NCBI GenBank assembly: GCA_020744425.1
Contig: JAGMUV010000032.1
Span: 372,001 to 436,000, forward strand
Length of the DNA stretch: 64,000 bases
Direction: 5' to 3'
Source of the DNA: Dactylonectria macrodidyma
Taxonomy: Eukaryota; Ascomycota; Sordariomycetes; Hypocreales; Nectriaceae
Shown here: piece by piece, positions 55,099 through 64,000 of the stretch
Layout of the letters: each line of letters opens with the position of its first letter
Position numbering within the stretch: position 1 is the first letter of the stretch
Made by a program: the position numbers and the translations under genes
The notes under the pieces: generated by a model
What the model was told of the DNA's origin: nothing
Databases searched by the model: none
What the model saw: the letters and a program-made list of their open reading frames with translations, nothing else

Positions 55099-57575
55099 CT
55101 ATTCAGCCTCACTTTCAGAGGTTGACACTAACTCTTCAGCCTCTTGCTGCTGTGATGAATCGTCAACCTCGCTGGCGCTGTCCTCGCCCTCGAATAGCCA
55201 TTTTGACTCAGCAAGAGCCAGCTCGTCCTCGCTTAGAGTCCCACAGCCGGCATCCAGCTTACTTTCGAGGTGTGACTTAAGCAATGGATCCAGGTCATTG
55301 ATAAGGCCAGCACGGTACCAAGAGCGTAAGACCTGACAAATGGCGATAATCTCAGCATCTAGGTTCGTACGCAACCCCGAGACCATCTTGCCAGCAGCTG
55401 AAAATAACCTCTCACACTCGGCTGACATCGGCTGGATCGTCAGGAAGTCCAAGGCCATCCTGGATAACCGAGGATATCTGCCTTGCTTAGTGATCCAGTA
55501 ACCAATTGGATCACGAACGTTGCCGTCGCTGGCGTCACGATCCGTCTGCCACGCTTGGTACTCGTCACCCACAATAGCTGCTGCGTAGGCTGGTATTGAG
55601 CTTGGCAGACGACTGTTCTTCTCGAAGGGATTGAAAAACCGAGGTCTTTTTGCTGGTGGCTCGTCGTCGCCTCTGCTGCTGCTGGTTCTAACCTCGAGAC
55701 GAGCGTAATCGGACAGCCAGACGTCGGCAACCATCTCTTTTGCCTTTTCAACCCAGCTAGGCTTATGAGCCCACGTTTCATCAAACCAGTCCCAACGATA
55801 AGCTGGATGGAGCGCCATAGCCGTATAGTAGATGGGCGTCTCGTCCAGCCGCTGATAATATTCATCCAGCTTATCCCAAGCAAGGTTGATTCCGATGCGG
55901 AAGTGCTCTGGATCAGGAAAGTCAGCAGCAAGCTGCTTATATCCTTCCAGTGTGTTAAGCAGCAACTCATAGCCAAGCACCACATCCCAGATATTACCAT
56001 AGGAGCCAGTCCAGCCTTGCTTATGCCTTCGGATGTGTCCATCACCCTCAAGCGTCTTTACCACGGTCTCAAAAACAGTCAGAATAGCCTCCAAATGGTA
56101 AAGAACCTCCCAGTCTTTGTCCGTTAGCTGATTCTCGTCTCGGAGGATGCGTGGTTTTTTCGCCAACTTGGCTTGTGTTACTTGGCCAGTCTTTTTAGAC
56201 CGATTTTCGTCCTCCCATTGCGCCTTATACTTGATCAGTAGGAGTTCGATAGAGGTTTTCAACCGTAGAGCCCTGCGGATCATGTAGAGTTGTGACAGCC
56301 AACGCGTGTCGTTATCGATAATTAGCTTGAGTGGTTTCTTCGATCGGAGTTTAAGGGTGGTGGCGCGATTAATTTCGTCCTGTTAGATATACCAAATTAG
56401 TATGAGACGAATAGGATTTAGTAAAATCGCTTACCCTTTGGACGTCCTTGAATAAGTAAATCAGCCGATGGCTAATACGCACATCAACTACGATATTGTG
56501 TAACTTGCCAACTGGTCCTCTTTTGCGCCATCGAGCGTATTCAGTATCAGATAACGCTTCTGCGCCTGATAATTGCTGCTCGAACGCGTCGACGTTTTTA
56601 CCAAATAAGAGCGCCTTGGCTGACAAGTTAATTGTGTGGCCAATACAGCGTCCTCGGCGTAGTCGGCCATCGAACCCAAGTTCAGCACCAATGACCTCCA
56701 TGGCAGTATCGTTGTTTTCAGCATTGTCGAGCGTGAAATAGCCAATCTTCTCTGGACCCACGCCAAGAGTGTGTAGGACGTCGAGAACCTCCCCACCGAT
56801 CGTTGAGCCGAAGTGACGATGAGCCTCTGGAACCCCAATCATGATTTTGCATGGCCGATTCTTCTCATCTCTGAAAAAAACAAGCATTGCCGTAGAGGGC
56901 AAGCTTATTTCGAGACGTCCAGCCATCAAATGAGATATGAATCGCTCCAGGGGAGTTCCTCATCACCTCGATAACCTTCTGCTTGTGGCGGTTATACTCT
57001 TGAATGATCTTATATCGGACAGTCCTGGCACTCAAGTTGGCGCGCTGGATCGAAATGGAGGGATTCAAATAGTCGAAGATTTCTCGGAGGATGGGGTTCT
57101 CGGCGAAGGAAAAGGACTGGTTGCTGCTGACAATTAACTCGACTAGCATACGCTGAAAGTGTTGCTTATCAGAGCGTGAGATGAAGCTATTCGCGATATT
57201 CTGTTCCGTAGGCTTGTTGACGTCCAGTTTCAAAACAGAGGCAATAGTCGGCTGGATCGATTTCAGTGCGCCTTCGGATTTCAGCTGTGCTGTGCTCTTT
57301 TTCTCTCCCTCTGGTGCTGGTGTTTTGTGCTCACGCCATAGATGATTTGCCGCGTTCTGGAGACCTGAAGAGGTAAAACTCGCGATAATGGGACGATTTC
57401 TGAGGACACAGTCCTTACAAGCCCATTTGCGTAAGCCATGACGTTGAATATCATAGCCAAAGTCCCACAGCCAAGAGCTAGTATCACGAGCGCGTTCTGA
57501 CCAAGTCCAGCCTCTGAAATGGCGAAAAAGCCGGTCTTCGAGGTGGTGCTGTTGACCTGGCTGGTTGGCTGACAT
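55099..57575 (-). pseudogene. hAT-D transposase (arm 2) with the same T7 frameshift
   Basis: Start 57,575, homopolymer break at 56,874-56,880, intron 56,380-56,434 and stop at 55,099, all exact mirrors of arm 1. Translations are identical residue for residue, including the dimerisation domain and the acidic C-terminus. The shared lesion shows that the arms derive from one defective parent. Confidence 0.88.
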
Positions 57576-57926
57576 CGTCAAAAAATTATCTCTTGCAAAA
57601 ACAACAGCAGGAAATCTGTTGAAAACGCCTCAATAGGGGCAGTTTCTCGTATGACGTTTATAAGATTAGCTGGGAGGGGGGATCGACCTTGGCTAACTTG
57701 GGTCTCGGTACCTCGATTTACTAGGCAATTATATACAAAAATAAGTACTATGGGCCGTGCAAGCTCAGGGAATATCCCACTATACCTAAATCCACCTAAA
57801 TCCACTCCATTACATCCACTTTCAGGTCCGAATGTAGTGGATTATTACGTAAGCTGAGCGCGGCAAAGTGGATGTAATAGAGATGGGCCACTTATATGTG
57901 GTCCACGTGGATATGCAGTGTAGTTT

Positions 57927-58153
57927 GTTCGTGTTAGATTGGACCATGCGCCCGGCATCAGACCGGGTGGGTCATGTGTTCAGTTGCCTAGCACTTTGCC
58001 ACAAGGCTTAGGAATCAGCTTCTAGCTGATTCTACACAGCACAGAACAGGTATATAAAGCTTGCTCTGATACCTCGGAATAAGAAGAGAGGAGGATATAC
58101 ATATAATATACACGATTAATATCAGAGTGCCACGCTAGCTTTCCGACAGTTCG
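57927..58153. mobile_element. Solo LTR (arm 2) with CGAAC/GTTCG target duplication
   Basis: Mirror of the arm 1 solo LTR: LTR 57,932-58,148, flanked by GTTCG at 57,927-57,931 and 58,149-58,153. Confidence 0.85.
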
Positions 58154-58160
58154 AGCCTTG

Positions 58161-59061
58161 GGCACAAGGTGTGGACGAATCGTGCTTGAGCGGAATGTCC
58201 CACCTGCGGCGAACGTCGACATTCGGCGTCAATTCAATCTGCGGGCAGTAAACTAATAGCTAAATAACAATAGTTTTTCAACTGACTCCATCGCGGATTT
58301 GGTGAACTTCTCAGTATCGGAAACACCCTCCGCTTCGTTCGCATCGAAAACCTCAACTGACAACCACCCCCTGAACCCAGTTTGGAGAACAGCTCCCAAA
58401 ATTATGTGCACCGGTAATTAGCCACCATCCAAAGGCTTTGGACGGTAACCATGACTCCACTGCGATCTGGCCGGTTGCCCCTGGCTATTTCTGTCTGGAT
58501 CCATAGGGGGGTCCATCTTATACGCATCTGAGATCCGGAGCAAAAATATCCTCCTCCCAGGAATCATGGCGACATCCCGAATGCCGAGGCAAGGTTCCCG
58601 GAGACCTTATTCTCACCAGTATGAGTCAGGCAAGATCCCGGAACTTCTCCTCCAAGCTGGCGATCGCCCACACAAATTACGGCGCACTTTTAGAGTTTTG
58701 GGTCGTCGCGAGTCAGTGTCCCGCACGGGTAGCGGCGATCGTACCATCGATCGTTCTGTGTGTGGATCGGCGCGTGAAGTGAGCCGCCAGCGCCATCACT
58801 GCGTGCCCAGCAGCCCAAGGGCGGTCCCGCGTCCCTAATTCGCGTGCCGAAACATATACTCCAAGCATGGCCCTCCAAGCCGCCTCACCACGACGAACCT
58901 TACGCTCTGCATCGTTAATGGCCTCCCTTCGTTCAAATTGGCCGCGGCAATTCCATCCCGTCCGCCCGCTTTCGCACTTGACATTGATGTCCCGATACCC
59001 CACCACCTTCATGAAGTCTACGTCTCTAAACGCCCCACTGGTGGACCTTGTCTTACCAGAA
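58161..59061 (-). other. Unexplained 0.9-kb stretch (arm 2)
   Basis: Mirror of 44,709-45,609 with the same partial open frame (stop at 58,713-58,715). No family recognised. Confidence 0.4.
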
Positions 59062-61337
59062 CTATCCCATCGAGTGCGGATGGACCCCATTTTCGCCAAG
59101 GGCAAAATACCCACTTTTATACCCACTTTTACTCCGCACTTCAATCAGTACATGACGAAACATCATTTGCACCTATGTTTTCTTACCTGCTGTCACCACC
59201 AAAACCGTCATTTTGTTCAATGCTGCGATGTCTTCTAGTGATTCTGATGCTTCTGATGCCTCCGGTGCCTCCGGGGCTTCCGATGCTTCTGGGGCTTCCG
59301 GGGCTTCCGTACGGAGCTGTATTGTGGTTGAGATCCTTCCTGAAGACCTCGCTGTCGCCTGCACTGCCGACTGTACGCCAGAGCAGTGCAATAACAGCAC
59401 AGTCCGGCCCCACGAACCTCCGGCTGTCGAGCGCGGGCCGCCGGGCTCCTTCGTACCCTTTGACGTACCGACCCGGCCCCGAGAGATACGGGAGCTGCCA
59501 GCAGCCCCGCTTGACCTATTCCTCCGGTACGTTCCCCGGGGCCTTATTGAGCGGTGGGTGCAATGGACGAATGCAGCGCCGTTATCTAAGGAAGGTCCCC
59601 GGGCTAAACGGTCAAGAGTGTATGAGTGGAGGAAGACTTCTGTAGATGAGATTTACCTCTTCTTAGGAATCCTGCTTTATATGGGGATACATAGCGAACC
59701 TCAAATATCAAGATATTGGTCAACTCAACAGCAAAAGGAGGATCCTATCTATCTATTCACCCGGTTTATCTCCCGGGACCGCTTCCAAAGTCTGCTCCGG
59801 CAGCTACGTATCTTTGATACCTCTGAATTCCAGCCCAGCCAGTCAGGAGGTCAACGCCAGGCCCGGGCCCAAGCCCCCGCCCAAGCCGGGATGCCAGATA
59901 TATACCGGAAGGTAAACGAGTGGTCAGCCCATATCCAAGAGACTGGGGATTCCTTCTATACAGCCGGCTCCGACCTTACCGTTGACGAGGCTATGGTCCG
60001 GTTTACGGGCCGGTCCCTAGAGACGACGACAATACCGACGAAGCCGATCCCAACCGGCTTCAAGGTCTGGATCCTTGCCCAATCGGGCTACTGCCTCCGG
60101 TGGCTCTGGCACGTACACGGAAAGGGCCCGTACGGACTAGTCCCTCAAGCCCGGCCGGAAGACAGCAAGGCTGGAGCTGCTGCTGCAAAGTGGGTCCCGT
60201 TAACGCCAACGCAGCGGGTTGTAACGACACTTATTACCTTACTTCCGGCTGCAGTCTACCACGTATTCCTAGATAATCTCTTTGCTTCCGTACGGCTTCT
60301 CCGGGCCCTCCGGAAGCAGCAGGTCGGGGCTTCCGGGACCTGCCGGAAAGACAGTGGGATAGATAAGATCCTCGTCGCCGAGAAGGAAGCAGAAGGCCAG
60401 GGTATTCCTTGGGGTCAGATCCATTGCATCCCTACCTTAGATGGGGAGGTATGGTATTGCAAACTGCTTTCTATAGATATCTCCATACTGATCAGTTTGT
60501 CTCTTCATAGGTCAACCAATTCACCTGGAAGGATAACGCCCTTGTCCTCTTCTTGACAACCGTCTTCCGAGACGGCCGGGAGGTTATCCGTCTCCGGCGC
60601 CGACCGGCCGGAAGCTCTGCCGGAAAGCGGGCTGCCCGGAAAGAAGCCTTCGGCCCAGACGTCCGGAAGAACCTCCCGGTGCCTGAGGCAATTGACGAGT
60701 ATAACCATAAGATGAATGGGGTTGATATAAGTGACCAGATGAGGTCTTATTATCAATACAGCCGCCCTATTCGTCGAGGAGGCTGGCAAGCCCTTGCTTG
60801 GAATTTCCTGCTGGAAGTGATCGTTGTGAATAGCTTCTTCCTGCAGCTCTGGGGCAAGCCCGAGTGGCAAAAGGTCAAGAACCAGTACCAATGGCGGCGA
60901 CTGCTTGCATCCCAGCTTATTCAACACTTTGGACCATTAGCAGGAGGTCGAAGACTTTCACGACCTCAACGGGCTTCGGATAAGAGGAAAACATCTATTC
61001 CTTGGCAGCACCATCGCAAGGGATCAAGGGGGGTTAACTCGCCTTGCACCTATTGCGGCAGGAGGAAGAAACGCGAGGCTCTAAGTGAGGTATCTAGGAA
61101 TAGCCTCACTCAACAGCCGCAACAGCGAAAAAAGACTCGAAAAGGCTGCTTAGACTGTAACGTACCGCTATGTACTGATGGAGATTGTTGGTACCTCTGG
61201 CACACCCAAAATCTATAGAGGAATCGAGGTACCCTGAATTTTAGCATATGATTCGATTATTCTAGTGGTCCCATAAGCCCTGATTGGCTTTACCCCGCCC
61301 TTGGCGAAAATGGGGTCCATCCGCACTCGATGGGATA
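59062..61337 (+). mobile_element. piggyBac-2 (arm 2): complete piggyBac-like transposon
   Basis: Mirror of the arm 1 element, with 41-bp terminal repeats at both ends. Left flank CTTACCAGAAC, right flank AGACTGGTGAG; these two flanks resemble each other inverted (CTYACCAG), unlike the outer flank of arm 1. Confidence 0.88.
59228..61218 (+). CDS. piggyBac-like transposase (arm 2), two exons, intact
   Basis: Exons 59,228-60,448 and 60,511-61,218, intron 60,449-60,510 (GTATGG...TTCATAG); 642 aa, identical to the arm 1 protein. The same three catalytic Asp and C-terminal cysteine cluster are present. With both copies intact, the window holds two potential transposase sources able to act on four identical termini, including the two outermost ends of the 18.9-kb structure. 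Confidence 0.92.
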
Positions 61338-61415
61338 AGACTGGTGAGAAGAATTGAAAAACACCCTTTTTTTTCCCCGCCGAGAACACGCACATACATA
61401 CACCGAAGGACCAGC

Positions 61416-61631
61416 ATGTGCTTCGCCAACCTGGGCACACTCATCTGCCAGGCATGCGGGCGGCGCGTGGGCGAGCAGCTCGTGGGGATGACGCCGTGCT
61501 GGGCCATGTGCTGCAAGTTCGTGTCGAAGGTGACAGGCGAGGTGGTTCAAAGCGAGTGTGGTGTTTGTCGCGATGCGAGGGAGGAGAGAGCCGATCTGGC
61601 GCGGAGGTTAACTCGGGCGTCCAGGAAGTAG
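61416..61631 (+). CDS. Small cysteine-rich (zinc-ribbon-like) protein
   Basis: A 71-aa single-exon open frame starting MCFANLGTLICQACGRRVGE, just outside arm 2. Cysteines are arranged as CxxC (CQAC), C-x3-CC (CWAMCC) and C-x2-C (CGVC), consistent with a small zinc-binding fold. The C-terminus is basic (RADLARRLTRASRK). There is no signal peptide. Family not recognised. High C/G at third codon positions supports a host gene, but the small size leaves doubt. Confidence 0.5.
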   Translation: MCFANLGTLICQACGRRVGEQLVGMTPCWAMCCKFVSKVTGEVVQSECGVCRDAREERADLARRLTRASRK

Positions 61632-61857
61632 TAGAGAGAGGGGGAGGGACCCGGGCGGTGATTGTGACGCTGAAGATGACCATCATCGTGCGGGTGGGGG
61701 TTTCCTAGGGACGAAGGGCATGGAAGACAGACGAGGCGAAGATGGTGATGGCGACAAGTTGGTGAGTTGTTTGTCCTCTTGGAGTTGGCCATGAGTTGAC
61801 TGACGACGTCTACAATACGCAGACATCTCAGATTCCATCCATTCAGGCTTGCAAACA

Positions 61858-61945
61858 AATAAATCAAATCAAATCCAGCCCCCAATTTGATTTGATTTGA
61901 TTTGATTTGATTTGATTTGGATCTATTTGGATCTATTTGGATATT
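61858..61945. repeat. TTTGA/ATCTATTTGG tandem repeats at a hAT terminus
   Basis: AAATCAAATCAAATCC, then six TTTGATTTGA-type units, then GGATCTATTT units. The array lies directly downstream of the hAT-F coding end and is probably its subterminal repeat region. Confidence 0.75.
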
Positions 61946-62360
61946 TGGATAGCCCCACTCTTCTCCCACGATGAGATACATTGATCTGCTCCAATAATAT
62001 CCGCTTGGAGTCGGCCCCTTTGAGCTGTAACCATCTGTCCTGCAAGGCTGAATATTCGCTCCGGCTCGGTAGACATCGCGAGAATTGAAAAGAGATCAAT
62101 TGCCATCCGCGACAGACGTGGATACTGCCGTCTTCGGAGAAGCCAAAACTGAATCGGATTATCCACCAAACAATCACCAGGGTCAGTAGTGGCCACCCAC
62201 TCCGCATACTCATCGCGCGTAGCTGACGGTAAAGGTGCAGGCCGTGTGCTGAGCTTCCTGGTTGAGGCCATAAAGTCATCTAGGTCGGTTGTCTTTCTTG
62301 GAACAGTCGGCTGCTCAGGTATCGTTTCCTGCTCGACATGGAGATTTCGATACTCCCCCC
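61933..62360 (-). pseudogene. hAT-F transposase C-terminal fragment
   Basis: Reads DEYAEWVATTDPGDCLVDNP and then the dimerisation signature YPRLSRMAIDLFSILAMSTEPERIFSLAG. It ends at a stop at 61,933-61,935. It is most similar in the window to hAT-C (both end in DIIGA...SW/DW...G.I). Upstream coding sequence is replaced at about 62,370 by the terminus of hAT-E, so hAT-E appears to have inserted into it. Confidence 0.75.
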
Positions 62361-62364
62361 CAGG

Positions 62365-64000
62365 CTGGCGGTCCATTCCATTTCCATCCACGCAGCCTCT
62401 TGTAGAATGGATGGACGTCCATTTAGGCCCACCTTGAATGGAATGGATAGAAATGGACGCTAAGAGTGAGCCCGTGGAATGGATGGACGTGGAAATGGAA
62501 ATGCGTGGACGCTATAAAAGGACAGTACACGTGATCCTCCCACCCGTTGCCTCCCGGGCTTCCGCAAAGCTCATTTCAGCTAACAGATCAGTCCCTGGCA
62601 CCTTGACATCTTCAAGGAGCTTCTCCCGTGCTCTTAATATAGCCTCCGCAAAGCCATGATCTCACCGTCTGTGTCATCCCGATCGTACTAGCGTCCAGCC
62701 TGGCCCGATCGTCTCGAACCATTCGACCGTATGTTGAGAAGAGCCTCTCAACATCAGCAGACATAGGAAGGACAGAGAGCACATCGAGAGCCATTTGTAA
62801 CAGACGTGGATACTCTTCCCGTCTCTCATACCAATAGCTAATAGGATCTAGGATATTCTGGTCGGACTTGTGGACGTCACGGAACCAATCGCTGTATTCG
62901 TCGCCAACAGCATGTGTAGAACTGCTAGCCGCGTCCTCGGCTTCCAACAAAGTAGTCATCGATGAGGTTGTAATAGAGTCGGGGCCTGACGAGATTCTTC
63001 ACGATACTCGTCAAAGGGATTCCGATATATGCACCGCTTCTTCGTGACCGGCTCGCCGCGTTCTCGATCTCGAGAGATAATTCGCGGCTCGTAGTGAGAC
63101 CGGTATAGTTCTTCTACAAGGGACTTTGCAGTTTGGATCCAGTCTGGGCGGTCCGCCCACACGTCCTCGAAATATCCCCAACAATACGCTGGGTGAAGTG
63201 CAATGGCGGCATAATAAACCGGCGTCTCGTCAAGCCGCGAGTAGTACTTTCAAGCTTTTTCCAACAGGGGTTAATGTTAGCCTTGAAGTGCTCGGGATCG
63301 GGATATCGATGGGCAGCAGCCTTATATACCTCCATCTTGCCAAGGAGGTATTCGTAGCCAAGCAGGATATCCCACGGACACCCATATGCCTCAATGTATC
63401 CTTCCTTCCGCTTGCGCTGCTGACCGTCGCCTTCGAGAGTAATCAGGACGTGCTCGAAGTGTTGAAGAACCTCGTTAAATAAGGAAATAATAGCCCAGTC
63501 CTTCTCCTCGAGTTTGTTCTCGTCCCTGAGGCAGAGCGGCACCTCGCTGCTTGACTTCTTTCCCCTCAATACCAACCCCTCCCACTCGCTCTTCTGCTCA
63601 TACCAAAGGTCCTCGAGGAAGTCCTTAAGGAGAAGGGCACGCCGAATCATATAAAGAGTGGAAAGCCAACAGGTAACCACATCAATGATAACATCTAGAG
63701 GTTTCTTCGCTCGAACCACCGGATCGTCAGACTTGCTGTACGCGGTAAGCTGAAGAGACCGGAGGAGATTGGTAAGCGAGTCTGAGCGGTGGATCCAGAA
63801 GATGAGGTTATGAAGTTTCCCAACTGGTCCTTTCTGTCTCCATAGCTCGTGGGCCTTCGCGTCAAGGGCCTCGTTCCTTTGGAGATCTTCCTCGAAAGCC
63901 TGGGAATTATGGCAAAAGAGAAATGCCTTGACGGCGAGATTGAGGATATGGCCAAAGCAGCGCAATCGCCGAGTTTTACCCTCGAAACCGAGCGCCTTCC
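62365..64000 (-). mobile_element. hAT-E: partial hAT transposon running off the window
   Basis: The terminal region 62,365-62,610 is rich in TCCATTCCATTTCCATCCAC and GGATGGACG motifs, like the GTGGAT-rich ends of hAT-D. A transposase remnant follows to the window end. The distal terminus is not in the window and no target duplication could be checked. Confidence 0.65.
62612..64000 (-). pseudogene. hAT-E transposase, frameshifted, 5-prime end outside the window
   Basis: Reading from 64,000 downward: RCFGHILNLAVKAFLF, WRQKGPVGKLHNL, CWLSTLYMIRRALLL, CLRDENKLEEKDWAI and WDILLGYEYLLGKMEVY, closely parallel to hAT-D. A one-base loss near 63,250 shifts the frame (KKLE then KYYSRLDETPVYYAA in the other frame). 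A second break lies near 62,985, after which DEYSDWFRDV and YPRLLQMALDVLSVLPMSADVERLFSTYG follow in 62,612-62,959. The first catalytic region is beyond the window. Confidence 0.8.

Larger units (their letters stand above)
54918..58160 (-). mobile_element. hAT-D (arm 2)
   Basis: Inverted copy of the arm 1 hAT. Right terminus on this strand starts CAAGGCTCGAAACCACTACA at 54,918 (arm 1: CAAGGGTCGGAACCACTACA). Flanking octamers CCCAGAGA and GGCACAAG do not match. It interrupts the pogo-3 transposase. Confidence 0.7.
54928..61337. repeat. Inverted duplication, arm 2 (6,410 bp)
   Basis: Mirror copy of arm 1 (position p pairs with 103,770 minus p). The outer edge at 61,337 is the terminal base of the piggyBac repeat. 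The outer flank AGACTGGTGAGAAG is unrelated to the arm 1 outer flank. The inner flank ACAAGGCTCG differs from the arm 1 inner flank by a few bases only within the hAT terminus. Confidence 0.93.

Noticed and set aside
42433..61337. Starship-type giant element
   Set aside because: No DUF3435 tyrosine recombinase captain gene is present; the boundaries coincide with piggyBac ends instead.

Overview
The window looks like a transposon-dense accessory region from a filamentous ascomycete (Pezizomycotina, probably Sordariomycetes; the order cannot be fixed from sequence alone). Reasons: short introns (48-84 nt) with GT-AG ends and internal CTRAY-like branch points, a WSC-domain copper radical oxidase, a Tad-like LINE, fungal hAT, pogo/Fot-like and piggyBac-like elements, and Helitrons. 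Only about four genes look like host genes. Everything else is transposons, often inserted into one another.

Layout. 1-2.6 kb: short tandem repeat, a MITE-like inverted repeat and an intact piggyBac-like element (piggyBac-1). 4.2-7.5 kb: four-WSC-domain glyoxal-oxidase-type enzyme. 8.0-15.7 kb: nest of an intact hAT (hAT-A), a 5'-truncated pogo element (pogo-1), a complete hAT with a perfect 8-bp target duplication (hAT-B) and an older hAT remnant (hAT-C). 18.2-19.4 kb: a Ser/Asn-rich host gene of unknown function. 19.6-34.2 kb: two Helitrons head to tail with no base between them. Helitron B (3.5 kb) is non-autonomous and carries foreign gene fragments. Helitron A (11.1 kb) carries Rep and helicase plus an accessory gene on the opposite strand. 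34.6-36.8 kb: broken pogo-2. 36.8-42.3 kb: two 5'-truncated LINEs, the first holding a small solo LTR.

42.4-61.3 kb is the most unusual part. Two 6,410-bp arms (42,433-48,842 and 54,928-61,337) are inverted copies in exact register: every position pair sums to 103,770, with no indel. Each arm holds an intact piggyBac-like element, an unexplained 0.9-kb stretch, a solo LTR and a hAT element. The outer edges fall exactly on a piggyBac terminal inverted repeat and the inner edges inside a hAT terminal repeat. Between them lies a 6.1-kb spacer with one well-formed gene, a small secreted repeat- and cysteine-rich protein with a TATA box. The whole 18.9 kb therefore has the shape of a composite transposon with effector-like cargo. 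No target duplication is visible at its ends, so transposition as a unit is not shown.

61.4-64.0 kb: a tiny cysteine-rich gene, then two more hAT remnants. Little of the repeated DNA shows obvious repeat-induced point mutation. The near-identical arms imply a very recent event, gene conversion, weak RIP or an assembly artefact.
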